Below, piece by piece: positions 29,116 through 38,176 of a stretch of 64,000 nucleotides of DNA. The DNA comes from Pseudomonadota bacterium. Lineage in GTDB: Bacteria; Pseudomonadota; Gammaproteobacteria; Burkholderiales; Rhodocyclaceae. The first letter of the stretch is position 1; the number at the start of each line of letters is the position of its first letter. The notes beneath the pieces were generated by a model. It worked only from the letters and a program-made list of their open reading frames with translations, did no database searches and had not been told where the DNA came from. Where the stretch lies: the NCBI GenBank assembly GCA_018241665.1, contig JAFEDK010000008.1, positions 327,050-391,049 on the forward strand. The letters run 5' to 3'. Position numbers and translations under genes: made by a program.

Positions 29116-30018
29116 ATGACCATGGACCTGCGCGCGCTCCGCTATTTCATCGAAACCGTTCGCCAGAACAGCTTCACGCTGGCAGCCGAAAAGCTCCACG
29201 TCACCCAGTCGACAGTCAGCAAGATGATCCGCCAGCTGGAAGACGAGATCGGCCAGCCGCTGCTCAGCCGCGAAGGGCGTCAGCTGCGTCTCACCGACGT
29301 GGGGCGCATCCTGTTCGCGCGCGGCCAGGAAGCCCTCGGCGTGATGCAGGAGCTGTCCCGCGAGGTCGCCGATCTGACCGCCCTCACCCGCGGCGAACTC
29401 ACCGTCGGCATGCCGCCGATGATCAACCTGCTGTTCTCGCCAGTGGTGAAGGCCTTCTGCGAGCGTTATCCGGGCCTGCGCCTGACCCTGCAGGAAAACG
29501 GCGGCCAGGTGATCGAACAGCAAGTGGCGAGCGGCGAGCTGGAAGTCGGCGTCACGATCCTGCCGGCCGACCCGGCACTGGAACTGGCCAGCCGCCATTA
29601 CGGGCGCTACCCGATCCTGGTCGTCGGGCCGCGCCATGCGCGCTGGGCACCGAGTCCCGAAGTCGCCATCGCTGCGCTGCAGAACGAGCCGCTGGTGCTG
29701 CTGCCCGACGATTTCTCCCTGACCCGCCGCCTGCGTGCCGCCTTCGACGAGGCCCGCCTGACCCCGCGCATTGCCGCCCAGAGTGGGCAATGGGACTTTC
29801 TCGTCGCGATGGCCGCGGCCGGCCTCGGCACCACCTTCCTGCCGGCTCCGCTGCTGGCCCGCCTCAACGTGGGCGACGAACTCGCGGTACGCCCCCTCGC
29901 TGCTCCTGGTATCGACTGGGACGTAGCGCTGATCTGGAAGCCCCGCCGCTACCTCTCTCATGCCGCGCGGGCGTGGTTGGCGGTCTGCGAGGAAGTGCTG
30001 GTGCCGTCGACGCCGTGA
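29116..30018 (+). CDS. LysR-type regulator of the CoA-transferase gene
   Basis: A 300-residue LysR-type transcription factor. The N-terminal helix-turn-helix spans about residues 3-60 (LRALRYFIETVRQNSFTLAA; VTQSTVSKMIRQLE). A periplasmic-binding-protein-like effector domain follows from about 92 (GELTVGMPP). ATGs at 29116 and 29122 are both possible; the first is used. Because it is divergent from the CoA-transferase with two palindromes between, it is the likely direct regulator of that gene. The effector is unknown. Confidence 0.92.
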   Translation: MTMDLRALRYFIETVRQNSFTLAAEKLHVTQSTVSKMIRQLEDEIGQPLLSREGRQLRLTDVGRILFARGQEALGVMQELSREVADLTALTRGELTVGMPPMINLLFSPVVKAFCERYPGLRLTLQENGGQVIEQQVASGELEVGVTILPADPALELASRHYGRYPILVVGPRHARWAPSPEVAIAALQNEPLVLLPDDFSLTRRLRAAFDEARLTPRIAAQSGQWDFLVAMAAAGLGTTFLPAPLLARLNVGDELAVRPLAAPGIDWDVALIWKPRRYLSHAARAWLAVCEEVLVPSTP

Positions 30019-30049
30019 GGCGGGATCCCCCAGCTGAGTGGCGTAGCGG

Positions 30050-30727
30050 TCAGCCGCGCAGCTGCATTGCGAACCAGCTTTCGATATCCCGAACCTCCTC
30101 GAGGCACAGACTGTGCTCCATCCGGTAGCCATACCACTCGAGCGGATATCCGGCCGTCGCCAGCAGGTCGCCGGATTTCTTGCCGAAGGCATAGGGAATC
30201 ACCGGGTCGTGCTGACCGTGGGCCATGAAGATCGGCACATCCCGGTTGGCCTCGGCGGCCTCCGCCTCCAGCGTATCGGCCAGCGGCACATAAGTGGACA
30301 GTGCCAGGATGCCCGCCAGGCGCCGCGGATGGCGCAGGCCCGTGTGCAGAGCGATCGCACCGCCCTGGGAGAAGCCGGCCAGCACGATGCGTTCGTCGGG
30401 GATACCACGGGCGTTCTCGCGGGCGATCAGCGCCTCCACCTGGGCCGCCGACTCCAGCACACCAGCCGGATCTTCCCGCCGCTCGGAAAAGTCCATCGAG
30501 ACGATGTCGTACCACGCCCGCATGATGTAGCCGGCGTTGATCGTCACCGCACGCTCCGGCGCATGGGGAAAGACGAAGCGGGTCGGAGGCAGGCGATCGG
30601 CGTCAAGCTCATCCACCACCGGCTCGAAGTCGTGGCCGTCGGCACCGAGCCCATGCAGCCAGATCACCGCATGGGTTGGTTGGGGGGCCGTCGTGATCTC
30701 GACGGCGGGCAAAAGCGGAACAGTCAT
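30050..30727 (-). CDS. Carboxylesterase/phospholipase family alpha/beta hydrolase
   Basis: A 225-residue hydrolase of the small carboxylesterase (EstB/YpfH/acyl-protein thioesterase-like) family. The oxyanion motif VIWLHGLGADGHDF is near the N-terminus. The nucleophile Ser is in LAGFSQGGAI, the acid is Asp in GQHDPVIP and the catalytic His is in MEHSLC. The ATG at 30727 is preceded by an excellent AGGAG; the open frame upstream is not used. There is no signal peptide, so it is cytoplasmic. It converges on the LysR gene with 31 bases between. The natural substrate is not evident. Confidence 0.93.
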   Translation of the reverse strand: MTVPLLPAVEITTAPQPTHAVIWLHGLGADGHDFEPVVDELDADRLPPTRFVFPHAPERAVTINAGYIMRAWYDIVSMDFSERREDPAGVLESAAQVEALIARENARGIPDERIVLAGFSQGGAIALHTGLRHPRRLAGILALSTYVPLADTLEAEAAEANRDVPIFMAHGQHDPVIPYAFGKKSGDLLATAGYPLEWYGYRMEHSLCLEEVRDIESWFAMQLRG

Positions 30728-30751
30728 GATGTCTCCTGAGGATCGGGCTCG

Positions 30752-30757
30752 ATTGTA
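30752..30757 (-). promoter_or_regulatory. -10 box of the carboxylesterase gene
   Basis: TACAAT (five of six consensus) on the minus strand, 24 bases upstream of the start codon, giving a leader of roughly 18 nt. No clear -35. Confidence 0.4.
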
Positions 30758-30897
30758 GCCGGACCGGCCCGCCAGCCCTCGCACTACGGCCCAACACCGC
30801 CGAGTGTGCAAAAGTAACTATTTATTGCGCAAGATCATGACTGAGGGCCCGGGGCAAGGTAGATTCATGAGCTTGATCCGTGCCTTGCGTTCTGCTT

Positions 30898-32808
30898 ATG
30901 GTCACTACCGCTCCCGATACCCTGATCCGCACCAATCTCGACTTCCTGAGGCGCCATCCCCCTTTCGACCGGATGGAGCCAGAAGCACTGCATTTCCTCG
31001 GAGAGCGCCTGGCAACCGCCTTCTATCCGGCGGACTCGGAAATCCTGATGCCGGAAGACGGCCCGCCGAGCTTCTTCTACATCGTATATCGGGGCAAGGT
31101 GCAGGCCCGTCAGGTCGGGGGCGTCGCTGTCACCGAATACGCCACACTGACGCTCGGCCCCGGCGAAGGCTTCCCGATCGGCGCCATTTCCGCCGGGCGG
31201 CCATCCACCAACGGCTACATCGCGGTGGAAGACAGTTACTGCTTCCAGTTGCCGGCCGCCGACTTCCTGCACCTGCAGGAGATCAGCCCGAGCTTCCAGC
31301 TGTTCTGCACGCGCTACATCGCCAGCCTGCTCAACCAGTCCCGGGAACAACTGCAGATCCAGTTCTCCCAGCGAGCCGCCGAGCAGCAGACGATGACCAC
31401 GCCGCTGTCCAGCCTGGTCAAGAAGGCGCCGGTCTTCGTCGCGCCGGGGCTCAGCACCCGCACCGCCCTCGAGAAGATGGTGGAAGCCGGTGTCGGCTGC
31501 CTGGCAATCGCCGGCGACGACGACAAGCCGGTCGGCGTGCTGACCCAGAGCGACATCCTGAAGCGCATCGTGCTGCCCGGCTTCGACCTGACCCGGCCGA
31601 TCGCCGATGTGATGACCGCCCCGCCCCACACGCTGGGCACCAACGCCAGTGCCTACGATGCCGCCCTCGAGATGGCCACCCACGGCGTACGCCACATCCT
31701 GGTGGTGGATACCGAGGGCACGCTGAAGGGTGTCATCTCCGAGCGCGACCTGTTCGCCCTGCAACGCATCGGCCTGCGCCAGATCCGCTCCAGCATCGAG
31801 AGCGCGGCGAATGTCCAGACGCTTCAACAGGCCAGCCAGGACATCCGCCAGCTGGCGCTCAACCTGCTGGCCCAAGGCATCGGCGCCGAGCAGCTGACTC
31901 AGTTCATCTCGGCCCTCAACGACGCGCTGACGCGCCGCATCATCGAACTCAACCTGGACCGCCACGACCTCTACGGCGTCGAATACGCCTGGCTGGCCTT
32001 CGGGTCAGAGGGGCGCCACGAGCAGACCCTGTCCACCGACCAGGACAACGGGATCATCTACGTGCTGCCCGAATGGGCCGACAAGGAGCCCCTCAAGCTG
32101 CGCCTGCTGGAGTTCGCCCGCGACGTCAACAATGACCTGGCGAGCTGCGGCTTTCCGCTGTGCACCGGCAACATCATGGCCAGCAACCCGGACCTGTGCC
32201 TCACCATCGACGAATGGCGGGAGCGCTTCGGCACCTGGATTCGCGAACCCCACCCGGAAGCCCTGCTCAATGCCACCATCTTCTTCGACTTCCGTGTGCT
32301 GCTGGGCGACGAGAAGCTGGCCTACAAGCTGCGCCACTGGCTACTGTCGATGACCGGCGGCAACCCGGCCTTCCTGAAGGCGATGGCCACCAACGCACTG
32401 GACGTCTCGCCGCCGCTGGGCAAGATCCGCGACTTCGTCACCGACGACGATCCCAAGTATCCGGGCACCATCGACCTGAAGAAATTCGGCGCCCGCCTGT
32501 TCGTCGACGCCGCCCGCGTGCTGGCCCTGCGCACCGGCGTCGAGGCCACCAGCACCGTCCAGCGCCTGCGCCAGGGCGGCGGCCGGATCGGCATGCCGGC
32601 GGAAGAGCTCTCGGCAATGGCCGACGGCTTCCACTTCATCCAGTTGTTGCGCCTGCGCCACCAGCACCTCGACACCGACCATGGCGCGCCAGGCGACAAC
32701 CGGGTCAAGCCTGACGATCTCAACGAACTGGACCGGCGCATCCTCAAGGAAGCCTTCCGCCAGGCCCGCAAGATCCAACTGCGCCTCAAGCTGGACTACC
32801 AAATATGA
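30898..32808 (+). CDS. cNMP-binding / double CBS / DUF294 nucleotidyltransferase protein
   Basis: A 636-residue multidomain signalling protein. In order it has a cyclic-nucleotide-binding-like domain (about 20-145), two CBS domains (about 168-225 and 233-290, with HILVVDTEGTLKGVISERDL), a DUF294 nucleotidyltransferase domain with intact AFGSEGRHEQTLSTDQDNG (GS369-370, D381, D383), and the DUF294 C-terminal domain. The layout suggests nucleotide sensing that controls nucleotidyl transfer to an unknown target, by analogy with GlnD/GlnE. The start is ATG 30898 (an in-frame GTG at 30880 is possible). The stop overlaps the next gene by four bases, so the two proteins are made together. Confidence 0.93.
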   Translation: MVTTAPDTLIRTNLDFLRRHPPFDRMEPEALHFLGERLATAFYPADSEILMPEDGPPSFFYIVYRGKVQARQVGGVAVTEYATLTLGPGEGFPIGAISAGRPSTNGYIAVEDSYCFQLPAADFLHLQEISPSFQLFCTRYIASLLNQSREQLQIQFSQRAAEQQTMTTPLSSLVKKAPVFVAPGLSTRTALEKMVEAGVGCLAIAGDDDKPVGVLTQSDILKRIVLPGFDLTRPIADVMTAPPHTLGTNASAYDAALEMATHGVRHILVVDTEGTLKGVISERDLFALQRIGLRQIRSSIESAANVQTLQQASQDIRQLALNLLAQGIGAEQLTQFISALNDALTRRIIELNLDRHDLYGVEYAWLAFGSEGRHEQTLSTDQDNGIIYVLPEWADKEPLKLRLLEFARDVNNDLASCGFPLCTGNIMASNPDLCLTIDEWRERFGTWIREPHPEALLNATIFFDFRVLLGDEKLAYKLRHWLLSMTGGNPAFLKAMATNALDVSPPLGKIRDFVTDDDPKYPGTIDLKKFGARLFVDAARVLALRTGVEATSTVQRLRQGGGRIGMPAEELSAMADGFHFIQLLRLRHQHLDTDHGAPGDNRVKPDDLNELDRRILKEAFRQARKIQLRLKLDYQI

Positions 32809-33440
32809 GCTGGCTTTCCCGACTCCTGCCCGGCAGCGGACCGGACCTCAGTCCCGAACAACAGGCCAGCCTTGCCGCGATCACGACCCGCCCTGGTCCA
32901 GACCTGGGGCGCAGCCACTTCGAGACGCGCTACGTCGTCATCAATGCCGAAAGCCGTCCGATGGACGGCGGCGGCCAGCGCCTGGTCGGGGTGGGCGCCG
33001 TTGCAATCAACCGGGGGCTTCTGCATCCGGCCGAGAGCTTCCGGGCAGAACTGGGCACTGCACCCGCCGATGCCCTGCTGGGGCTGCTGCACTTCGTCGC
33101 CCGCGCACCGCTGGTGGTGTACAACGCACCGTTCAACCAGGGCATTCTGGAACGGGGTTTCGAGCAGAACCTGGGCAATGTGCCGGCGCTGGAGTGGCTC
33201 GACCTGATGGTGATCATGCCCAGCCTCTACCCCGAGCGGATCGCTGGCCAGGCCCGCATGGACGCCTGGCTGGGCGCCTTCGGCATCGAGCGGCTGGACC
33301 GCCATGACGCGGTACTGGAAGCCCTCGCCGTGGCCCAGCTCCACCAGGTTGCGCTGGCCCGCGCCAAGGCCCAGGGGCTCAACACGCCACAGGACCTGCT
33401 CGAAAGCCAGACCAGTCGCAAATGGCTGCGCGGTAGCTGA
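32805..33440 (+). CDS. DnaQ/RNase T-fold protein with degraded exonuclease active site
   Basis: A 211-residue protein of the DEDDh 3'-5' exonuclease fold, usually annotated as exonuclease or Pol III epsilon-like. The fold-defining motifs are visible but changed. Motif I reads YVVINAES (Asn47 where Asp is expected; Glu49 kept). Motif II reads VVYNAPFNQG (Asn111 for Asp). Motif III reads RHDAVLEAL (His167 kept, Glu172 for Asp). Two metal-binding aspartates are lost and one is conservatively replaced, so catalysis is doubtful. The ATG overlaps the stop of the DUF294 protein. It may be a nucleic-acid or nucleotide-binding partner (inference). Its end lies four bases from the convergent lysR gene. 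Confidence 0.85.
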   Translation: MSWLSRLLPGSGPDLSPEQQASLAAITTRPGPDLGRSHFETRYVVINAESRPMDGGGQRLVGVGAVAINRGLLHPAESFRAELGTAPADALLGLLHFVARAPLVVYNAPFNQGILERGFEQNLGNVPALEWLDLMVIMPSLYPERIAGQARMDAWLGAFGIERLDRHDAVLEALAVAQLHQVALARAKAQGLNTPQDLLESQTSRKWLRGS

Positions 33441-33444
33441 ACGG

Positions 33445-34356
33445 CTATCCCGGCGCGGCCAGGGCCTGCCGCCAGCGCTCCTCGCACAGGGCCGCAAAGC
33501 GCCGGGCCAGCGGTGACGGCGCCTGCGGGAGCAGGATAGCCGCGTCGGCGGTTGCTTCACTGTCGTCGAGCGGCCGCACCCGTGCGCCGGCTGGCACCAG
33601 TACGGCCATGCACTCCGGAATCACCGCAATGCCGAAGCCGGCCGCCACCAGGCTCAGCATCGAGGTCTTGCGGGAAATGACATTGCCCATCCGCGGCACG
33701 AAGCCCCGTTGCAGGCACAGGTCCGTCATCCGCCGGGCCAGCCCGCCGCGCTCCCGGTGCACCGCCGACACGAAGGGCACCTCGGCCAGATCGGCGAGCC
33801 GGAGGCTTTGCCGGTCGGCAAGAGGATGAGCGGCGGGGATCGCAACGACCAGCCGCTCCCTCGCCAGCGGAATGAACTGCACGGCCGGATCCCGGCGCAG
33901 CACCGGCATCCGCGCCACACCCAGGTCGGCCCGGCCGGCGGCGATCTCGGCCACCTGCACTTCCGACGACACCCTGTCCAGATCCACCCGTGCCGCGGGC
34001 GCCACCTCCGCAAACGCCTGCAAGCTGTCCAGCAGCGGACCGCCGATGGGGATCGAGCTCGAATGCAACAACCGCAACACGCCCGACTCCCCGCGGGCCA
34101 GGCAGCGCGCATCCTCCGCAGCTTCGTCGATGGCCTGGGAGACAGCCCCGATACGCTCGCGGAACAGCGCGCCGGCCGGCGTTAGGCTTACACCGCGCGC
34201 CTCGCGGACGAAGAGCGGGAAACCCAGCTCCTCCTCCATAAGCGCGATCTGCCGGCTGAGCGCCGGTTGCGCCACGAAGAGCCCGGCGGCGGCCTGGGAG
34301 AGATTGCCGGTCTCGGCAACGGCGAGAAAGTAGCGGATCTGACGCAGGCTAAGCAT
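33445..34356 (-). CDS. LysR-type regulator next to a TauE/SafE permease
   Basis: A 303-residue LysR-type regulator. The helix-turn-helix is at about 2-60 (LRQIRYFLAVAETGNLSQAA; VAQPALSRQIALMEEELGF), and the effector-binding domain runs from about 90 to the end. It is divergent from the TauE/SafE-family permease with a 95-base AT-rich gap, the typical layout of a regulator and its target. The likely ligand would be a sulfonate, sulfite or organic acid handled by the permease, but nothing in the sequence fixes it. Confidence 0.92.
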   Translation of the reverse strand: MLSLRQIRYFLAVAETGNLSQAAAGLFVAQPALSRQIALMEEELGFPLFVREARGVSLTPAGALFRERIGAVSQAIDEAAEDARCLARGESGVLRLLHSSSIPIGGPLLDSLQAFAEVAPAARVDLDRVSSEVQVAEIAAGRADLGVARMPVLRRDPAVQFIPLARERLVVAIPAAHPLADRQSLRLADLAEVPFVSAVHRERGGLARRMTDLCLQRGFVPRMGNVISRKTSMLSLVAAGFGIAVIPECMAVLVPAGARVRPLDDSEATADAAILLPQAPSPLARRFAALCEERWRQALAAPG

Positions 34357-34451
34357 TCCAAGAAATCATAACTTGAGAAAAAAACTGATATTGGCGTTAT
34401 ACCTCGGCCAATTCCAGAATTCCATGCACATCGACTCCGCACACACCGATC

Positions 34452-35228
34452 ATGGAAAACTGGATGCCCACCCTGCTCTTCAGCACCACCGATATTTCCG
34501 CCTTGGCGACAGCCTTTGCGATTCTGGTCCTCGCCTACGCCATCTTCGCGCTGCTCGGCTTCGGCTCCGCGCTCATCGCCAGCACGCCCCTAGCCTGGGT
34601 GATGCCGGTCAGCCGCATCGTGCCACTGCTGGCCTTGCTCGATGCCGTGGGCTCGCTGCAGCGGGGCTACCAGGCCCGCCACCTCATCGACCGGAGCAGC
34701 CTGGGGCGCCTGGTACCCGGCATGCTCGGCGGCCAGTTGGTCGGCGTGAGCCTGCTGGCCCATCTGCCGCTGGGCATCCTGGCGATGCTGCTCGGCCTTT
34801 TCGTGGCCGGCTACGGCCTGCGGGAACTGCGCGGACGTCGCGGATCTGCGACACCGGTGCAAGGCGCAGCCTGGCTGTACGGAGCATTCGGAGGGGTATT
34901 GGGCGGGCTGTTCGGCAGCGGCGGCTTCGTCTATGCCACCTACCTGCAGGCCCATCTGCCCGGGCGGGAAGCCTATCGGGCCACCCAGGCGGTCATGATC
35001 GCCCTGTCCACCGGCTGGCGGATCGCCTTGTGCGTAGCCGCCGGCCTCATCGATGGACGCCTGCTGCTCACCGCACTGGTACTGTTGCCGGCCGCTTACC
35101 TGGGCATGACGCTGGGCCGCCATGTGGACAAGCGCTTGAGCGGAGCGGGCTTTGCCAGGCTGCTGAACCTGCTCCTGATCGCCTCCGGCCTGGCCTTGAT
35201 CGGCAAGGGCTTACAGCAGATTTCATGA
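34452..35228 (+). CDS. TauE/SafE-family membrane permease
   Basis: A 258-residue integral membrane protein of the TauE/SafE (DUF81) anion-exporter family. It has about eight hydrophobic segments; the first repeat carries YAIFALLGFGSALIASTPLA and the second GGVLGGLFGSGGFVYATYL. Two related halves are usual for the family. Members export sulfite, sulfoacetate or similar anions; the substrate here is unknown. It is divergent from the LysR gene and converges on the small ORF after orn. No clear ribosome-binding site precedes the ATG. Confidence 0.9.
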   Translation: MENWMPTLLFSTTDISALATAFAILVLAYAIFALLGFGSALIASTPLAWVMPVSRIVPLLALLDAVGSLQRGYQARHLIDRSSLGRLVPGMLGGQLVGVSLLAHLPLGILAMLLGLFVAGYGLRELRGRRGSATPVQGAAWLYGAFGGVLGGLFGSGGFVYATYLQAHLPGREAYRATQAVMIALSTGWRIALCVAAGLIDGRLLLTALVLLPAAYLGMTLGRHVDKRLSGAGFARLLNLLLIASGLALIGKGLQQIS

Positions 35229-35240
35229 GTGGGGAGTCAG

Positions 35241-35381
35241 TCAGCCATAGACCTTGCACATCAGCGGCGAGGCCACGCGGGGACTGAAATAGCCAAGCGC
35301 GAAGAAGAACGCACACAGCAGCGCCAGCCCGAACACCCGCCGCCGATTGCGGCGCCACCAGTCGGCGAGAGTCCGGTGCAT
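35241..35381 (-). CDS. Small single-span membrane protein downstream of orn
   Basis: A 46-codon ORF, opening MHRTLADWWRRNRRRVFGLA. A basic N-terminal segment with six Arg is followed by one hydrophobic helix (FGLALLCAFFFALGYF) and a short tail ending MCKVYG, so the positive-inside rule puts the N-terminus in the cytoplasm. The ATG lies five bases after the orn stop, with AAGGTG (inside the last orn codons) as Shine-Dalgarno at good spacing, so it would be translated by ribosomes finishing orn. I do not recognise a family. Spacing, ribosome-binding site and composition support a real gene. Confidence 0.6.
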   Translation of the reverse strand: MHRTLADWWRRNRRRVFGLALLCAFFFALGYFSPRVASPLMCKVYG

Positions 35382-35386
35382 TGCGC

Positions 35387-35932
35387 TTACACCTTCAGGA
35401 AGTTGTCCCGGTAGTAGCGCAGTTCGGCGATCGACTCGTGAATGTCGGCCAGGGCCTGGTGGGCGCCCTTCTTCTCAAGACCCTTGTAGACATCCGGACG
35501 CCAGCGGCGCGCAAGTTCCTTGAGGGTGGATACGTCCAGGTTGCGGTAATGAAACCAGTCTTCAAGCTTGGGCATGTAGCGCGCCATGAAGCGGCGGTCC
35601 TGCCCGATGGAATTGCCACACATCGGCGAGGTGCGCGACGGGATGTACTGCTTCATGAACTCCAGATAGATCGCCTCTGCTTCCGCTTCGCCGACAGTGG
35701 ATGCCTTCACCCGGTCGATCAGGCCGGAACGGCCATGGGTGTTCTTGTTCCACTCATCCATGCCATCGAGCACGGCGTCGGGCTGATGCACCGCGATGAC
35801 CGGGCCCTCTGCCACAACTTCGAGATTGCCGTTGGTAACGACCATCGCCATTTCGATGATGCGATCGCTGTCGGGATTCAGGCCGGTCATTTCCATGTCC
35901 AGCCAGATGAGGTGATTCTGGTCCTGTGCCAT
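35387..35932 (-). CDS. orn: Oligoribonuclease
   Basis: Orn degrades 2-5 nt RNAs, including pGpG from c-di-GMP turnover, to mononucleotides. From the ATG at 35932 it is 181 residues, identical in length to E. coli Orn. DEDDh motifs are intact: [10 protein letters not shown] (Asp, Glu), [11 protein letters not shown] (Asp) and GAHQALADI (His, Asp). The frame stays open 84 codons upstream through the divergent ste24 gene start, which is rejected. Divergent from the Ste24 protease gene with about 93 bases between. Confidence 0.97.
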   Translation of the reverse strand: MAQDQNHLIWLDMEMTGLNPDSDRIIEMAMVVTNGNLEVVAEGPVIAVHQPDAVLDGMDEWNKNTHGRSGLIDRVKASTVGEAEAEAIYLEFMKQYIPSRTSPMCGNSIGQDRRFMARYMPKLEDWFHYRNLDVSTLKELARRWRPDVYKGLEKKGAHQALADIHESIAELRYYRDNFLKV

Positions 35933-36025
35933 AATCGGCTCGCTTTTCGGTAAAGGCGCGATTTTACGCGCTTGCCGATTCCCGTCACGCCTTCCAGCGC
36001 TTTCCCCAGTGTCTTTTCCCGACCG

Positions 36026-37279
36026 ATGACCTCCAGCAGCTTCACCGCCCTGTTCCTCTTTGCCCTTGGCGCCGGCTTGCTCACCCGTCTGTGGCTGGCC
36101 CAGCGGCAGATCCGCCATGTGGCCGGCCACCGGGCAGCCGTGCCGGCCGCCTTCGCGGCGAGCATCGCCCTCGACGCCCATCAAAAGGCGGCGGATTACA
36201 CGGTCGCCCGGGTCAGGCTAGGCATCGTCGACCTGCTGATCTCCGCCGCCCTGCTGCTGGGGCTGACCATCGGCGGCGGCCTGCAGGCCTTGTTCGCGCT
36301 GAGCGCCACGGCATTCACGCCGGCTACGCTGCCACACGGCATGGCCTTCATCGCGGCGGTGGCATCCGTCTCCTGGCTGGTGGATCTGCCCCTCACCGCA
36401 TATCGCAGCTTCGTGCTCGAAGCCCGCTTCGACTTCAACCGGCTGACTCCGGCGCTGTTCATCGCCGACGCGCTGAAAGGCATCGTGCTGTCTGCCGTCA
36501 TCGGCCTGCCGCTGATCGCTTTCGTGCTGTGGCTGATGGCGGCCATGGGCCAGTTGTGGTGGGCGTACGTGTGGGCCTTCTGGCTGGGCTTCAATCTGCT
36601 CGTGCTGCTGGTCTACCCGACCTTCATCGCTCCGCTGTTCAACAAGTTCCAGCCCCTCGAAGACGGCCCGCTCAAGAGCCGCATCGAAGGCCTGATGGAA
36701 CGCTGCGGCTTCCGCCTGTCCGGGCTGTTCGTGATGGACGGCTCAAAGCGCTCGGCCCATGGCAATGCCTACTTCACGGGTTTCGGCGCCGCCAAACGGA
36801 TCGTCTTCTTCGACACGCTGCTGGAAAAGCTCGCCCCCACCGAAGTGGAAGCGGTGCTGGCCCACGAGCTCGGTCACTATCACCACCATCATCTGTGGAA
36901 GCGCCTCGCCGTCATCGGTGCCGGCAGCCTGATCTTCTTTGCGCTGCTTGGTCATCTCGCCGGCCAGGACTGGTTCTTCAATGGTCTGGGCATGCAAGAA
37001 AGCGGCACCGCCCCCACGCTGGTGCTGTTTGCGCTGGTGTTGCCGATCTTCACCTTCCCGCTGACCCCGCTGATGAGCATGTGGTCGCGGCGACACGAAT
37101 TCCAGGCCGACGCCTATGCGGCCAGCCAGGCGCCGGCCACCGAACTGGTCAGCGCCTTGGTCAAGCTGTACCGGGACAACGCCTCGACCCTCACGCCGGA
37201 CCCGCTCTACTCCAGCGTCTACGACTCCCACCCGCCAGCGGCGATCCGCATCGCCCGCCTGCAGGGAGCCACGCGATGA
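36026..37279 (+). CDS. M48 family metalloprotease, Ste24 type
   Basis: A membrane zinc protease of the CAAX prenyl protease 1 (Ste24) family. From the ATG at 36026 it is 417 residues. It has an N-terminal hydrophobic segment and several further membrane helices before the zinc motif [14 protein letters not shown], with the third ligand in [10 protein letters not shown]. Ste24 cleaves prenylated a-factor in yeast; bacterial members are thought to take part in membrane-protein quality control like HtpX. The stop overlaps the rsgA start by four bases (ATGA). Confidence 0.93.
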   Translation: MTSSSFTALFLFALGAGLLTRLWLAQRQIRHVAGHRAAVPAAFAASIALDAHQKAADYTVARVRLGIVDLLISAALLLGLTIGGGLQALFALSATAFTPATLPHGMAFIAAVASVSWLVDLPLTAYRSFVLEARFDFNRLTPALFIADALKGIVLSAVIGLPLIAFVLWLMAAMGQLWWAYVWAFWLGFNLLVLLVYPTFIAPLFNKFQPLEDGPLKSRIEGLMERCGFRLSGLFVMDGSKRSAHGNAYFTGFGAAKRIVFFDTLLEKLAPTEVEAVLAHELGHYHHHHLWKRLAVIGAGSLIFFALLGHLAGQDWFFNGLGMQESGTAPTLVLFALVLPIFTFPLTPLMSMWSRRHEFQADAYAASQAPATELVSALVKLYRDNASTLTPDPLYSSVYDSHPPAAIRIARLQGATR

Positions 37280-38169
37280 AGGCCGCCGGCACGCTGGTGG
37301 CCGCTTTCGGGCGGCAGTACGAAGTCCGTTCCGAAACGGGTGAGATCCTGCTGTGCGTACCGCGGGGCAAGAAAAGCCTGTTCGCCTGCGGCGACCGGGT
37401 GCAGTACGCAGCGACGGGTCCAGGTCAAGGCGTGATCGAAAAACTGATCGAGCGCAGCAGCCTGCTCTACCGTTCGGATGCCTGGCGCCAGAAGCTGATT
37501 GCCGCCAATGCAACCCAAGTCGTGCTGGTGGTGGCGACGGAACCCAGCTTTTCGGATGAATTCCTGTCCCGCTGCATCTGTGCCGCAGAAAGCCAGCATC
37601 TGAAGGTGCTGATCGTGCTGAACAAGACCGACCTGAGTGCCAATCTGGAGGCAGCCCGCGCCCAGCTGGCACCCTTCGTCGCCCTGGGCTACCCGGTGCT
37701 GGAATTGTCGGCGCTGAGTGACGTGGAGCTGCTGCGTGCCCGCCTGGTCGGTGAAACCAGCCTGCTGGTGGGGCAATCCGGCATGGGCAAGTCCACGCTG
37801 ACCAATGCCCTGATCCCCGAAGCGCGGGCCGAAACCCGCGAGATCTCGGAAGTGCTGGATACCGGCAAGCACACCACCACCTTCGCCCGCCTCTACCCCC
37901 TGCCGGAGGGCGGCGGCATCATCGACAGCCCTGGCATGCAGACCTTCGGGCTGGTGCATCTCAGCGCCGAAGAGCTTGAAGAGAGTTTCCGCGAGTTTCG
38001 CGCCTACCGCGGCGAGTGCCGTTTCCGTGACTGCCGCCACGATGCAGAGCCGGGCTGCGCCCTGCGCGAAGCCGCCGAGGGCGGCAAGATCGATCCCCGG
38101 CGCCTGCGCCAGTTCCTCCAGTTCCGCACCGAATGCGAACAGGGCCGGCGTATGGCCCAGGGATGGTGA
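37276..38169 (+). CDS. rsgA: Ribosome small-subunit-dependent GTPase RsgA
   Basis: RsgA is a late 30S maturation GTPase. The 297-residue protein has an N-terminal OB fold (about 1-70). The circularly permuted GTPase order is G4 VLNKTDLS, then G1 VGQSGMGKSTLTN, then G3 IIDSPGMQ. A C-terminal zinc knuckle (CRFRDCRHDAEPGC) follows. It is translationally coupled to the Ste24-type gene and converges on the Anbu gene with seven bases between. Confidence 0.97.
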   Translation: MKAAGTLVAAFGRQYEVRSETGEILLCVPRGKKSLFACGDRVQYAATGPGQGVIEKLIERSSLLYRSDAWRQKLIAANATQVVLVVATEPSFSDEFLSRCICAAESQHLKVLIVLNKTDLSANLEAARAQLAPFVALGYPVLELSALSDVELLRARLVGETSLLVGQSGMGKSTLTNALIPEARAETREISEVLDTGKHTTTFARLYPLPEGGGIIDSPGMQTFGLVHLSAEELEESFREFRAYRGECRFRDCRHDAEPGCALREAAEGGKIDPRRLRQFLQFRTECEQGRRMAQGW

Positions 38170-38176
38170 AGGCGGC

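Noticed and set aside
30830-30875. Imperfect 10-bp inverted repeat before the cNMP/CBS gene
   Set aside because: One mismatch, 26-base loop and no promoter elements at useful spacing; not convincing as an operator.
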